Positions 31,957 through 45,245 of a stretch of 64,000 bases of DNA are shown piece by piece. Every line of letters begins with the position of its first letter. Position 1 is the first letter of the stretch. Under the pieces are notes generated by a model. The model was not told the DNA's origin. It saw nothing but the letters and a program-made list of their open reading frames with translations, and searched no databases. The DNA is from Peromyscus leucopus. Taxonomy: Eukaryota; Chordata; Mammalia; Rodentia; Cricetidae. Where the stretch lies: the NCBI RefSeq assembly GCF_004664715.2, contig NC_051075.1:28898332-28962331 (forward strand). Direction: 5' to 3'. The position numbers were made by a program, and so were the translations under genes.

Positions 31957-34837
31957 AATTATGGTTTATAGCCACATGATTATTTTGTAAAGACTCACCA
32001 ATATAAAGTCAAATCTTTCTGTATACAAAATAAATAGTCACATTATTCAAATATAATAAGTAGAATAATTTTGAAAGGTTTTTTACTTGTATTAATTATT
32101 TTAGATGTATAAGGTCAATGATAGCTAAGGTTTTATTTAAAAAAAACACTTAGAATAGGAAATATTTTCCTATTTGCTGTTATGTATAACCTAAAGTTGC
32201 CTTATGTCACATGAAACATACTACTAAATACCATGAAGTAAATTTAATGCATTTAAATTCTGTTTTATATATCTGTATATTTCAAATGTCAACAAAAACT
32301 CTGAAACTGAAACTGAAATCCATGAATGTGTTTAAATGCACAAAGTTTAATTAAAGCCTGCAGTGAAAGCTAGAAATAACTTCTGGTTATGCATAAGCAT
32401 GTTTGTAACCATAGAGGAGGGGCCGTGAAGAATATCAACTCTTGCCTGAAGTAAAGGAAACTGTGTTCATTTCCAGTGATAGATATGTACATTAATATTG
32501 GGAATTATTCATATTCAGTCTGTAAAATTTTTATGATACAAATGTCATATTTAAATATTTGTACATTGTCATAAACATTATTAGGATGACACCAGCAGTC
32601 ACTTCAAATTGCTATCCTCTTGTTTGTTTAGCAGTTCATATTAAGCAATCACATGTTGCATTAAATGACAATAAAACAGGACTTACTATGTATATACCCT
32701 TACATAAAATGAGAGAAATTTCAGCTTACTTAGTAAATAAAATGGATTATTTCTAAATATTTGTTTGCCAAGCTAACAATATACCTCTTAAAATTTTTAA
32801 TTATATTACTCATAAATTTGATCAAAAATTTCTATTTATTAATTTCAGATATTAATTTTTCTTACAGTAATCTGAAATTATATAAAATTTAGATCATTTC
32901 TATGCTCTTGTTAGTATTTGTTAGCATCATTATAAACTGCCTTTCAAAAATAAAATATGATGGAGAGTTGGGGGAAAATGAAAGTGATTGAAATACATAG
33001 TATGTGTATATATGAAAACCTCAAGGAATAAATAAAAGTTTTATATTACAAAGACAAATTAATTATCTTAAGAAGGAACAATTCCAGGTACAGTGACAAA
33101 AATAGAAAACAGAAGCAAAAAAGTAATCTACTTTGTAAAGATTCAGCTTTCTGATTGGAACAACATTAGCATGCTCAAAAATAGCCACACCATAGCAGTC
33201 TCTCCTACAAAGTTGTAGACAGCCATCATCCTAAATATTTTTCATAACATTTAAATGTACTTAAATCACACCTCCATTCTACTGATATGTTTCTTTATTG
33301 AAGTGAGGTATAACATTTGACATGAGTACTCTTATTTTTAACTTGAAAATCCAATGTCATGATCACTAACTTTGGTGTTAATAGGAGGGGAAGTGTGCTC
33401 TTCCATATTCAATAATGGTAGTTACTCAAGTGGTAAGAGATAAGCAGTTTATTAAGTAGGAATGGGAAGCCATACAATAGACATCTCCAGTTCCTTTTAC
33501 TGCCAAAGAGGAGAGATGATTATGAGGGAAGCAGGAATATGTAAGAAGTCTTTTTTTTTTTTTTTTTTTTAAAGTAAGAATAGCTCTTGATTTGGAAAAT
33601 ATCTTCTTGTTTTTCTGAGCTCCATGGAGAAGTTACAAAATACCGTCATGAACATGGAAGACAAGTCATTATGCTTGCAATCATTACTTTATTAATAAAA
33701 ATGTACCTTTAAATAAATTTCAATCAGGATTAGGCAAAAAAATTCTCTATAAGCTTCCCACATGTGTCCATATTTATTAATTAAAAGGTTGGTCATTAAC
33801 ATAGCCAACAAAGTACATATACACAATAGTTGTTTTATAATATTTAATGTTATGCATTGAACTAGATAGCTATATATCCTAATTTGTTATGTACTAGAGC
33901 TATTTCCTGATAAACACAAGAGTGAATATAGTGAATTCCCTGCAATGTTCACTGTACCAGAGATTATCAACACCCTGCTTCCTCACATCGATAAATAATG
34001 GGCAAATCTGAGATAACAGATTGGAACACAGAATCCATGTTCCATGGTGCAGGTCTAAGAGACCTGCAATATTAGATATTCAGGATATTGAGATAGGAGC
34101 CCACACATTTTAAGTTTTGCATAGGCTACACGCAAAGTTCACTGTCAGTCTGGGTGATTTCCTGGGAGACTGTCTTGAAATAATAATTAAATGCTTTGTG
34201 TGAGAGAACTTGACTAGCATGCTGAGGTCCTAGAATAAGAACAATGAAACAAAAATAAATAAAAACATACAGGTAGTGCCTTGAGATTTTCATGATCTAA
34301 AGTTATTTTTTGTTTTGGTCAACTAAAGTACAAGTTCCTCAGTCTAAATTTCAATATACTTGTTAGTAACAATGAGCTAATAAAAGTAACTGCTGCCTAA
34401 ATATTATTTTAATAAATGAGAAATTTTATGTAAATGTTTTTATTTAATTAATATTAATGGTATTTTAAACACTTGATAATTACATCTTCAACCGATGTCA
34501 TTTTGAAACATTATTAACTGTCTTAAGTGGCTAACTTGATCTGCAATATTAGAAGCAAGAATTTTTCATCCCATTAAATAGGTCAATTTAACAACAACAA
34601 ATAAAGTATATAAATATTGTAAATCGGTTGTATCATAGAACGAAACCTAGGATCTGTATTTTATGTTTTCAGGGTGACAAATGGAACCTTGAAAATAATT
34701 TGTCTTTGAAAAAAATCCCTGTTCCATCTTGTTCTTAATGTCTTTATATATTTATTTTGTAGCATTTGAATTCATCAGCATTATTCTATGGGTATTTTGT
34801 CTCTCTCCATTTACTTCTCAATCAGCTGTTGATTGGT
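31957..34837. other. Unassigned AT-rich stretch
   Basis: No gene was recognised. A poly(T) run is at 33552-33570. A possible decayed B4-like SINE lies at about 34080-34260 (GGGAGACTGTCTTGAAATAA and ACTAGCATGCTGAGGTCCTAG). A LINE-1 3'-terminus-like patch (ACCTCAAGGAATAAATAAAAG) is near 33019. Confidence 0.4.
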
Positions 34838-34960
34838 TAGTTGGCTGCCTTTTTGAGACAAGGTCTAGCTATGTTGTTGAGTCTGGCCTTGAACTGACAA
34901 GTGTCCTATGGAAGTTTTCTGCACACTGACATTACAGGAAAGTACCTTTCTCCCAGCTAC
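34838..34960 (-). mobile_element. Old B1 SINE, reverse
   Basis: TTTTTGAGACAAGGTCTAGCTATG and GAGTCTGGCCTTGAACTGAC match the reverse of a B1 body; the rest is decayed. Confidence 0.5.
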
Positions 34961-35295
34961 CTGCTCTCTTTTTGAAGGGAAAAATTAAGAGGTCAGAACA
35001 AATACCTCAAAACACAAAGTAATTAAGCAGTCGTACTGCAGAGAGCAGCTAATTATAATTAACCTCCATGATGCACCTGCTGTTAGGATAAAAAAATATT
35101 GTGGTTTTAAAATATAGAAACAGAAAACTTGGTAGTAACAACATGGATTCCAGAGTCAACACTGAAATGCCTGGGAATCCTCAGACTACACCTGTGTTTA
35201 GACATTAGTGAAACCTCTGTGCCTATTGTGTTCCATGAAACAAGTACAATGTATTAAATTAAAGAATATTTTAGTAATTAAAAGGAGGGCTTGGG

Positions 35296-35640
35296 GGTGG
35301 GGAGTTAGCTCAGTGGATAAAGCACTTACCATATAAATTCAAAGTAGGCTTCTTGAAGCAGATATTAACTCTAGTGTTCTGACCAGAGATAAGGAATTCA
35401 CTGAGCAAGCTGGCTTGGTAGACTAGCCATATTGTTAGCTCTGAATTGAAATAAGAGACTCTGCCTTAGTGGAAAAGATAGAGAGCAATCAAGGAAGACT
35501 TTGAAAATCAATACCAGGTTTCCATGAGCCTTCACTGACACACGCCAAGTGCATCTGTATGCACACGTGAATTATCACACATGTGAACACACATACACAA
35601 ATGTACACCCCACATACTCATACATGTGCAAAATAACTCT
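35296..35640 (+). mobile_element. B3-type SINE
   Basis: The head GGGGAGTTAGCTCAGTGGAT and AAAGCACTTACC is tRNA-like. Downstream are AAGCTGGCTTGGTAGACTAG, AAGAGACTCTGCCTTAGTGG and a long CA-rich end (ACACGTGAATTATCACACATG). This order fits long B3-class rodent SINEs. The middle is diverged. Confidence 0.5.
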
Positions 35641-36042
35641 CAAGGAAAACAAACAGAGTGGTAATAAACTTTAGAATATGCAATAAATGTAAGTAAAATT
35701 TCACAGGTTTGAGAGGTTGGTTTGATTCAGGTAACTGCGTTGATCCCTCATCAGCTCTTCATGTTACTTTCAAGATTCTGTATAGTTTTCCCATAAATAA
35801 AATCAACACAAAGCCAAGGTGTTTAGGCATACGTAGAACATTCAATTAGGGAGAAGTTATCAATATTCACAATTTTTATATCAAAACCTGCCTTGTTTGC
35901 AAATATAAGATAATGAATTTCAGATGTGTTACTCAGAAAAGTGACACCTGTACTGTGACCATGCCTTGGAAAGTGATATTAGAGCCATTTCATCAATAAA
36001 GAGATTGAAAAGGAAGTTGACAAGAAAAAAAAAATGATTGGG

Positions 36043-36190
36043 GCCGGGCGTTGGTGGCGCACGCCTTTAATCCCAGCACTCGGGAGGCAGAGCCAGGCGG
36101 ATCTCTGTGAGTTCGAGGCCAGCCTGGGCTACCAAGTGAGTTCCAGGAAAGGCACAAAGCTACACAGAGAAACCCTGTCTCGAAAAACCA
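36043..36190 (+). mobile_element. Full-length B1 SINE
   Basis: A nearly intact B1 begins GCCGGGCGTTGGTGGCGCAC. It retains A-box-like (GTTGGTGGCGCA) and B-box-like (GAGTTCGAGGCC) Pol III promoter elements, the GGGCTACCAAGTGAGTTCC segment, and the AAAGGCACAAAGCTACACAG segment. An A-rich tail follows, then a short repeat of the flank GATTGG. CpG sites are largely preserved, so it is young. The 85-codon frame is not a gene. Confidence 0.92.
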
Positions 36191-36299
36191 AAAAAAAAGA
36201 TTGGATACCAATGTTTGCAGTAACTTCACTCAGAGCAGGGAGGTTTCAAGACAGAGATGAAATTGTCAGAAACAAGCTTCTAAATAACTAAAGAATTTT

Positions 36300-39200
36300 A
36301 TAACTGAAAAAAAACCAATAAACTTGAACTTCCATTTAAAAATTGAGCATAGAATCTTCCCTTAACAGTGAATACAAGATGCATCACCAAACAGTATGAT
36401 GTGAAACAAAAGGCTTTTTTTCTTTCTCTAAGCTCTATGTGACATTTTAAAAGAAACCATCTAAATGAGAGAAGGATGCTGCTCTCCTCCACGTAAGATG
36501 AATGGAAGATGAAGACAGAAGGGCATGCTTTGTATGTAGTGGATAAGATATATCATATACCTTTTGTAAATTCAGCCCTTATAATGCATATGCAGTTTCA
36601 TCATTATCACCAAAATGGTTCTCATAATCATCATGCTGTCCCCTTATCTATGAGATCTCTTCACTTCTTAACATGTAATTTGTGGGAATTTCAATCACAT
36701 GAGTTTCCTTGATAGTATACAAAGCATCATTGAATCAAGAACTATAAGAAACAAATGATCTTAAAACATTTAGACTAGGTCCTTTCTCCTAGTCCCTCAC
36801 ATTTTCTTTTATCATTGATTTATGTCTCTTCTTTGGCAATTGATGCTGATTTCTTTCCTCTTTTTAATATTTGTTAGTTTTCATATTCTTAAAAATTGGA
36901 AGCCAAATCTTTTCATAGCCATAATAATATTTCTCATGAAACTTTAGGTTGGTCATTAGTGCCTATCCAATATTTGTATCACAGTCATCTGACTCAGTTA
37001 AAGGGCGTTAAATAACTCTTATTTAATTTCTTAATAAAATCAACATATTTAGACATGTAAAACTGTTCTTAAAAGTTCACCTGTGGCTCTGCCATTGTAT
37101 CCTTGGGATAGTTTCACAAATTATACACATGTCTGAATGGCTCATTCTCTTCAAGGAAAATAAATGTCTGAGACATTTGTAGAAATGTAAAAATGATGAT
37201 GCATATAATATGCCTCAGACATGTTGCGCATTCACTAGACATATATTGTTACTATCATAACCAAACACAAACTTCATTTCATAATTTGACTTCTCTATGC
37301 ATAGCTATTGATATGACTTTTACTAACAAGAACACTATATCCTTGTCCCAAATTCATGGCATCCTAAAGATCCAATTAATTGTGTCCATCAGTGAAATTT
37401 ATCGTTATGAAAATTTTCTGACTTCTAAATACTATTATATTGTTATTATATACTTTGCATGTGTGTTCATTACTTTCAAGGTTTGCCTCAATGTAGCTGG
37501 GGGATACATAGCCTAAACTCACACTGGATTCGCTTAATTTTATTCAGTTAGAAGAGCACCTCTCTAAAAGAATAAAATCATCTATGATGTTTAAATAAAC
37601 ATAAAAATTAAGTATCATTTATGAACCACAGTACATTTAAGTAAAGGCTTAATAAATAGCCGTGCTATTACCCTTTATAAAAAAAAAAAACCCTATGGTT
37701 ATAAGCACAGTGTTTATTTTTGTTAATTTTTTCTCACAGAATATTTGCCAATAACAAAAAGAATGACAACAGGTGCCTCATACACAGCCAAAAACAAACA
37801 GCTTAAATATAGGATTTAATTTTAATTAATGTGGTTACAATGAGTATCAAACATCATAAATATTTATTTTACATATAGTCGGCGAAACTACGTAATTTTT
37901 CTGGTCAAATTCTTAAAATTTTAGAAATGAGATTATTCTTTAATAATTTTAAAAAGCTAGGACTTATCTTTATTGAAACAAATTATAAATTTTAAGATTT
38001 TTTTATGATGTTTAATCTTCTTTTGATAATTGAAATGGAATCCAATTAAGATTACAGCTTATATTGTAATTTTGAATATGTTTGTAGTTTTAAAAGTAGA
38101 GTATGCTATAAGATGTTATTTTATGCTGAACTCAAGTGAAATTGTTTAACTTCCCATATCAATACTGGCACTGAAATAATGTCTGAAACATCTGTCAAAT
38201 GATCGGTGGAACTCAAGAAATAGACACTCCATACAATTTGAAAAGCTTGCTATATTGCAAGTTATATAACACCCAAATTGGTTGGTAAAAGTTAGGCAAT
38301 ACAATAGTATATATTAATTAGAAGCAATTAAAACTAAGTTCAAGGTCTGTATAACATGTTCCATGATACTGAATACCGTTAATAATTGATAATCTATTTG
38401 TGGTCAAAGCTACAATTATATTTCACAGATCATAAAAGGAAATGTAAGTTGACAAAGTACTGAAGAACTTTCTACCATTTCCCTTCAAATGGCCATTGAC
38501 TTTATGGCGTCTATTACCAACAAATTTGAAAGTAAAAATGTTGCCACACCTAATGTTGCCAGAATTAATTTTTGTGGGACATTCCCAAATACTGGCATAT
38601 ATTATTGGTCAAAAATATTTGATAACCTTATCGAAATAGAATGAATCCTTCAAGTATAAGCAAATGAAGAAATTAATAAAATTATAATCACCTCACTATA
38701 AAACATCTTTAATAGGCTTTGACCGTTAATTGTTAAGAAATTTGTAGATTACAAAAGACCATTGCTTTTGTTGTTGTTGTTGTTACACTGGGTGCACTTA
38801 TTGACAAGTATTATTCAAAACTATTACTTACATTTTTGCTTATAGGGCAAAAATCACTAAGTTAGTAGAAGTATTGGTTCATAATGCAGTGTTACATAAC
38901 AAAGGATACAAAACTAAAGCCAAGATAGTTTAAAAGCTGCTTTGTCTGGTCTGCCTTGATCACTTGCCTGCACCACAGTGTTCCCAATATATAATTCACA
39001 CATTCTGTTTAGTGATACCCTGACTTCTCTTCCAATCCAATATTTTCTATATTTAAACAAGTATGCAGATAAGAGGGAAAAATATTGATTCTTATAAAAA
39101 TCAGGTAGTAATATTGCAGACATTGTAAATACCGTGAAATTTACTATAAAGTATGGTGTACTCTCCCTTTGTTGGTAACTTCAGTCCCTGTAAACCACAT

Positions 39201-39410
39201 GTTCCATTAGGCATCAACATTCAGTCTTTCTTGTTATATTTTGCCTTTCTCAAGTACTTTATTCTGTCAGTTTAGACAGAAGCTTTTCTCTCTTGACATC
39301 GGATTACCCTCAACAGAGTATCTGGGACTATTCCTCATTTTCTTCTGTCCTTCAGGTGTGATTGCTGCAATTTTCTCCATCTAACATGAGTTCAGGAACC
39401 ATTCTGTCGG
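36300..39410. other. Repeat-poor AT-rich stretch
   Basis: About 3.1 kb with no recognised interspersed repeat. A (TTG)n run is at 38768-38783. The 107-codon frame at 37193-37516 has no recognisable domain. Confidence 0.45.
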
Positions 39411-39415
39411 GTCTG

Positions 39416-39753
39416 TGTCTTAGTCACCGTTCTCCTGCTGTGAAGAGACACAATGACCAAGGCAACTCTTACAAAAGAAAGCATTAATTGGAACTTGATT
39501 ATACTTTCAGTTTAGTCCATTATCACCATGATGGGTAACAAGGTGGCATCACGCACAAATGGTTCTGGAGAAGCTCAGAGTTCTACATAAAGATGACATA
39601 GGCAGCAGGAAGAAAGAGCTACTGGGCCTGGCTTGTGACACACCTCCTCTGACAAGGCCATACCTTCTAATCTTTTCAAAGAGTGCGATTCCTTGGTGCC
39701 TAAGTACTCAAATCTATGAGCCTTAGGGCCCCATTCTCATTTAAATCATCATA
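39416..39753. mobile_element. LTR-like repeat with perfect 5-bp TSD
   Basis: It starts TGTCTTAGTCACCGTTCTCC and ends AAATCATCATA. Perfect 5-bp duplications GTCTG flank it (39411-39415 and 39754-39758). The interior (GAAGAGACACAATGACCAAGG, TTAGTCCATTATCACCATG, GACACACCTCC) aligns with 46651-46995 and 60761-61141. The 338-bp size, TG start and 5-bp duplication fit an ERVL/MaLR-type solo LTR, but the family is not named. Confidence 0.66.
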
Positions 39754-39758
39754 GTCTG

Positions 39759-40864
39759 TATACTTGCCAGTTTGTTTATCCATGATCTGTTTCCCCTCAA
39801 TAAATTTCCATTTAAGTCCCAAGCTGCCTTGAACTTACTGTGGAGTTCTTGGTGGCTTCAAGTTTATTTCACTCTTCCTGCCTCAGTTTCTCACATGGTT
39901 TTACCACACCTGAACTTTATCCCTGGACCTCCATTCTGTTACCTAACTGTAAATGCTGTCCATTGTTGAATTTAGGAATGACCCCATCTCTTCTCCCCCC
40001 TGCAAACTCCTACTCTGCTGGCCCATTCTTGAATAAAATGTTTCTTATTATCCTTCAAAAGATCTAAATTAATTTTCCCTTTAACAAGATCTGTATTTCT
40101 TCTTAAAACACATTAAAAAACAAAGCATATTCTGTTTTTAGACATCTGTGTTATTTAAATTATCCAAGGCACAGTTCCTTTACACTTAGATCTTAAATGT
40201 AGCCACTATACCTAAATATAATTTACTAAATTTCTTGAAGTCAATACAAAGGTAATTTTCTATTAAGATTAGGTTGATCTGGAAATTTCTTTGTGCTTCT
40301 AGGAAATATCCTGAGAAGGTTTTATTATTCTTGAGGTACTTGCATGGAGAATTTTACCATAAAAATTAGGAAACAACAATAACTCCATCTTTATTCATTT
40401 TTAAAGTTAATGTATTAATATTCATGCAAAACATATTCCCTTCTTATGGATCACTTCTCTTTCTCTTTTTCAATCATTTATTACTAAAGGCATTTACTTT
40501 GCCCATGCTGTCATAATTATACCTTTGTTATGGTCTGGACTCGGTAGACTGTGCTGGCAAGGAAGAGTCCACAGGAGTTGATCCAATACAAGGAAAAGTT
40601 CATGTGAAGAGGAGGCAGGTGGCTACACTAAACAGCCTAAAAGATGAGAATCCTGAAAGCCCACCCTTCATACAACAGGCATAGTATTTTAATTGTTAGC
40701 ATTTAGACTTTATTTCTATTGGCTAGTACACTACTATGGAGCATCTAGGAGAACATTAATGATTACAATGATTACTCTGGATAGAGGAAAGAATAGTGCT
40801 GAAACAAATGCTCAAAAGTTTCTGCCTCAGGAGGAAGCACAGGAAAATCTTCTGTGTGGATATG
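39759..40864. other. Unassigned stretch
   Basis: No gene was recognised. Overlapping 65- and 75-codon frames at 39772-40067 have no recognisable domains. The 141-codon frame starting at 40693 runs into a SINE and is not credible as a gene. Confidence 0.45.
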
Positions 40865-41205
40865 GATGTTTGTACATACATGTGTGCATCTGTTTTCTTG
40901 TGTGTGTATGTGTCCATATTTCTGCAGATATGATTGGAGGCTGGAAATCAAATCCAGGTTCATATCTTAAGACTGAATCAACTTGGCCTGTCCAAATTTT
41001 GCTAGCCACTGGGCCCACAGACATCAATAGGTTGGATGACCAGCAAGTCTCATTGATCTACGCATCTCTACCTCCTAGCACTGGGATAACAAGAACTCAG
41101 CATCATGCCCAGCATTAACAGAAAAAAAAAAAAGATTCTGGGATACAAGTCAGGTCCTTATGCCCATACAATATATACTTTATCCACTGTATCCTCAGCC
41201 CAATC
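40865..41205 (-). mobile_element. B3-type SINE, reverse, diverged
   Basis: A TG-rich end (CATACATGTGTGCATCTG) is followed by CTCTACCTCCTAGCACTGGGAT, ATCATGCCCAGCATTAACAG and the inverted head GATACAAGTCAGGTCCTTATG with ACTGTATCCTCAGCCC. This is the reverse of the order at 35296-35640. Confidence 0.45.
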
Positions 41206-41461
41206 ATAAAAAAAATGTTATGTCCTAGAGGAGATATGAACTACAACATATGTAGAGAAAATCAAAATATAGACATATGATTGATTCCATAGACTACACA
41301 TAGCTGGAGTAAGGTAGATTTTGAGACAGAATGGCAAAAAGCAAATTGATTTACCACATGGCTAAAAATGGCTCTATTTGTCCAAAGTTGTCATCTCATC
41401 TATAAAACAGAAACAAGATCTGTTTGGCAGTGTTGTATCCAAGATTGAGGGCCTTGATCTG

Positions 41462-41540
41462 GAAAGGGTGTTGCTCATTAGTAGAGCATGTGACTATTGT
41501 GAGAGATCCTTGGTTTGATCCCTAGCACTGAAACAGAGCA
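41462..41540 (+). mobile_element. ID-type SINE
   Basis: GGGTGTTGCTCATTAGTAGAGC, CTTGGTTTGATCCCTAGCAC match the tRNA-Ala-derived ID core, including a recognisable B-box-like TTTGATCCC. The tail is short. Confidence 0.55.
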
Positions 41541-42589
41541 ACATCTTACAATATTCCACACATTGGATTATGAACTTGAATTAGCACAAGCTTTGCATGT
41601 TAGACTTAGTTGTACACTTTACTAATATTTGGTTCTCTGATTTTAAAGATTTCAAAATCATGCTATATTACTCCTTCCTATGTAGTAACAAATTTCCTCT
41701 TGCTACACACATTTAATCACAGTCTCTGTTTTTCTTGTCATGAGAATTTTCCTCCTCTACAATGAAATGTCATTAAATTTCAAAGGTTGTTGTTACATAG
41801 AATCTGTCATTGTTAAGCATTTTCCATTTTGTACATAGATATTCTCTCTTTAACAGCAGAGTATGAATATGCCTTCAGAGTATCAATATGAGGACATGCT
41901 GTGTGCTTTTAAACATTATTTAAGCAAAAGAAGCAAGACTTCTCAATTCTTTCATTGCCTTATGTGCCTACAAATAAAAAAACTTGTACAGATAAGAAGG
42001 ATGGGAATAAAAAGACAATCCCACTGTCCTTTGCCAGGATCATTGCTCTCAAAGACAGTGGTGGGTTCTATTTAGAACGTCTGAAAAACGTAAAGAGAAG
42101 CAGGAATGTTTAATCTAACTCTATAGACCACCAACCTCCAAATTCTTGAGGATTTTCCTTGGGATTTTAAGCCCTCAGACTTCTGAATATCATCTTTTGA
42201 AAACTGAGCAAACCCAAGAGAGATATATTCTGGCAGGAAAGTCCCAGAGGAAAAGCCAAGTGCCGTTGAAATGAGAAGCTATTGATTATAACCCTGACAA
42301 ATCCCACAAGGAATTTCTTAGAGCTGTCACAGTGAAATTAGAAATGAGATCCAGAGGGTGAGTGGGAACAAATGGTGCCCTGGATTTATATATGAAGAGC
42401 AGAAGCAGTGAGCATGTCAATTGTTGTCACAACCAACCAGGATAAAGGGATGGGCAAATATGGAATTAGGGTTTAAAACATGTTAACATTTGTGGTACAA
42501 ATGTTCCAGTATCTGAGTTTACTGCATAGTATTTCACATTTTCTATTTTATAGTTCATCAATAGATCTTCATATGTCATATATAAAGAG
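41541..42589. other. Unassigned stretch
   Basis: No gene or clear repeat was recognised. The 70-codon frame at 41863-42075 has no recognisable domain. Confidence 0.45.
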
Positions 42590-43090
42590 ACACACTTTTT
42601 ATTTAATTAAAATGTAGATTTATCATCATTTTCCTTCTCCCTCTTCTCCTTCTACATCCCATGTCTGTTCCTTCCCAATGCCCCACTACCATGCCTGATC
42701 ACATGGTACTGAATAGCCAGTCAAGGGCTCATCTTAGGGAAAGGATAATTATCTTAGTAGTCATAAATTTGTTGTTGACATTCATTTAGGGCATATAGCT
42801 CTATGAGATTTAGCCATCCATGTTAATAGGTCAACTGCTGTTCAAATTATTCAAATCTTGTTTAAGAAGCAATGTTGTTGATAGTTTATGAGTGTATCAC
42901 TGTCCTAGCTAGAATACACAGTCTCACAGAAAAATTCCTAGGCCTCTAGATCTTAAAGTATTTCTTCCCTTTCTTCACAATATTCCATTAACATTAGATA
43001 TGGGTGTTGTGTTGTAGGTATAACAGTTGAGTCTAGGCATCCCATAATTAGTTCTCTGTATTTTGACTAGTTGCTACCTTAGCTAGGTCA
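42590..43090 (-). repeat. Antisense LINE-1 3' region fragment
   Basis: It has the pyrimidine-rich start CATTTTCCTTCTCCCTCTTC and the later GGGTGTTGTGTTGTAGGTAT and TCTCTGTATTTTGACTAGTTG, similar in order to 56385-56985 (CTTTGTGGATCTATCCATTAG, CTGTATTTTGGTTGTTTG). The match is partial. Confidence 0.4.
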
Positions 43091-43520
43091 TGGGCAACAC
43101 AGAGACCTAGAGAGGATGCAAATGATAGATAAAGACACAAGACATTGGGTTCACTTTAGGAAGGAACTTTTTTTTTTATGTTTTCTACCATTGTTTATAT
43201 TTTTACAAGCTAGTGAAGACAGCAGTGCCAGCACAGCTTGAGCAAATGGTGTTTTAACCCCTTTATCTAAATTGGTTCTTCCTCACTTACTTGTCCTTGT
43301 GGTCTTGTTTATCCTGAAATATATGCATCACTAGATGCTATTGCTTGCCTACAGCTTTCTGCAGTCACACAACCACATTTCTATCAGGTTTTGTAACAGA
43401 AAAAGTAACCACAGACCATCGGGATTTCAACAAGTTGTGGCTTCCTGGAATAGTGTCAATCTATGGCAAAGGAATAGTTCTTTGATATCGGGTGAGATCT
43501 ATCATATAATTGTAGACAAA

Positions 43521-43972
43521 TTTCTAAGTGGCCTTATTAAATAAATAAATAAAAAACCAGAGCCAGAAATAGGGGTGAAAAATCTGACAGAGATCAGAGG
43601 AATCAGAACAGCCATCAGCTACCTTATCTCACCATGCCACAGCTTCCAAAGTGTTCCAATTCCTGTCTTACCCACGCCTTTATTGCCTGGCTGTTCTGTC
43701 CTCTCATTGGCTATCTTAGCCCAGCTACCTCAATTCCTGGTCTCTGACTGTCTGTACAGACCTCCAGGTCTCTATGGTTGGTACTGGGATTAAAGGCGTG
43801 TGTCACCACACGTGGCTCTGTTCCCTAGTGTGGCCTTGAACACACAGAGATCCAGATGGATTAAGGGCATGTGCTAATGTTGCATGACTTCTGTTTTTTA
43901 CTAATAGTGGCTGACCTTATCCTCTGATCCTCAGATAAATTTTACTGTGAGACACAGGTAAATTATCACCAT
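43521..43972 (-). repeat. B1-containing composite repeat, copy 3
   Basis: It runs from TCTAAGTGGCCTTATTAAATA through CCAGAGCCAGAAATAGGGGTG, CTGTCTTACCCACGCC, GACCTCCAGGTCTCTATGGT, B1-like GGGATTAAAGGCGTGTGTCA and GGCCTTGAACACACAGAGAT, to CAGATAAATTTTACTGTG and ATCACCATG. The middle (CTGTACAGACCTCCAGGTC) is shared, inverted, with copy 4. The 72-codon frame is a by-product. Confidence 0.65.
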
Positions 43973-45191
43973 GTATGATGACATAGTTCATTGCATTTGT
44001 GACTTTCTGCTTTATATTGGTCACTCTCATGAGCCTTTGATTTATTTGATAAACTTTTCTTTTTCAAAGAACAATTATGTTTTGCTGATGTACTCAATTA
44101 CATAGTTTTTGGATTTATTTCCATATCATAGCATTTATAGTTGTTTAACTGTCTGCTAAGATGGATGCTTAGCTCATTAATTTTCATCATTTGCTCCACA
44201 AATCTATTCCTACACTGTTTCTTTGATAAATATGCTTAGATACTCTCTTCACATTTTGCTACATGGTAGTTACTATTTTCATATGGAGGCATTTTCATGT
44301 CTTTTGTGATTTGGTTAGAACTCTGATATTTACAGAAGAACATTTATTATGTTCAATTTATACTATTTGTTAGTGCCTTAGTTAGTGTTTCTATTACTGG
44401 GACTTTTCATCACCTTAAAGTTACTTTGTATTTTCTCTATTCTGCATTTTGTTTCCTTCTCATTCTTGGTTTCTTTTGATTTGTAAAGAGTTCATATTTT
44501 CTCCATTTGATTTCTTGACAAACATTTGTTTACTATATTTTTAGAGGTTATTGGTAAAATTGTACCATTTATACTTGACTATCAGCATTTAAGATTGCCT
44601 TATGGTACTCTTTACAAGCCAGAATATGACCCATTTTGAAGTTATCCTGAATATGTAGCAAACAGGTAAGAATGAAGGACAAAAAAAACCCAGCACTTTA
44701 AGCAATAACAAATATTAGTTAAGCATATTTTACATTCTCAGCCATATGTTTAGCTCTGTTTTCATGAAGAGACTTTGAGATCACAGATGCAAATATTCAT
44801 ATGTTTAAAAAGCTACATCATGGCAATTAACCTTGAACATCAGGCTGATGTAATTTTTCTCAGATATTTTTATATGGCAATTTTTATCTGCTTTCTGTAC
44901 AAGTAGGATGTTATTTGCAGGCTACACTTAGGAGGCAGGGTCTAATATCCACTTGTGAAAGGATGAACTATATTAGTTGGATAACTTCTGCATAACAGTT
45001 TTGCTTTCTCTGTCCCATTTGCTTATTTATAAATTTTATAAAATACACACATATGTTACAATTTAACACCACTTTGTTTTTCCCAACAATTATTACAAAA
45101 AACTGTGCTAAAAACATGTGGTAAGTAGACATGCCCATCATCATCACAAGAATGTTGATTATTCTGGGATTTCTCAGTTTATAGAACAAGA

Positions 45192-45193
<2 letters not shown>
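43973..45193. other. Unassigned AT-rich stretch
   Basis: A short CCTTAGTTAGTGTTTCTATTAC patch near 44376 resembles the tip of the LTR-like units at 39416 and 46651, but no body follows. Nothing else was recognised. Confidence 0.4.
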
Positions 45194-45242
<49 letters not shown>

Positions 45243-45245
45243 GTG
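45194..45245 (+). repeat. (GT)n microsatellite
   Basis: About 24 GT units are seen, ending in TTGTGTG. Confidence 0.95.

Noticed and set aside
40693..41118. 141-codon open frame
   Set aside because: It crosses into a reversed B3-type SINE, has no recognisable domain, and has low-complexity composition.
45194..45245. Several long (GT)n/(CA)n arrays as a possible Z-DNA or regulatory array
   Set aside because: Such arrays are frequent in rodent DNA; number and spacing here look ordinary.
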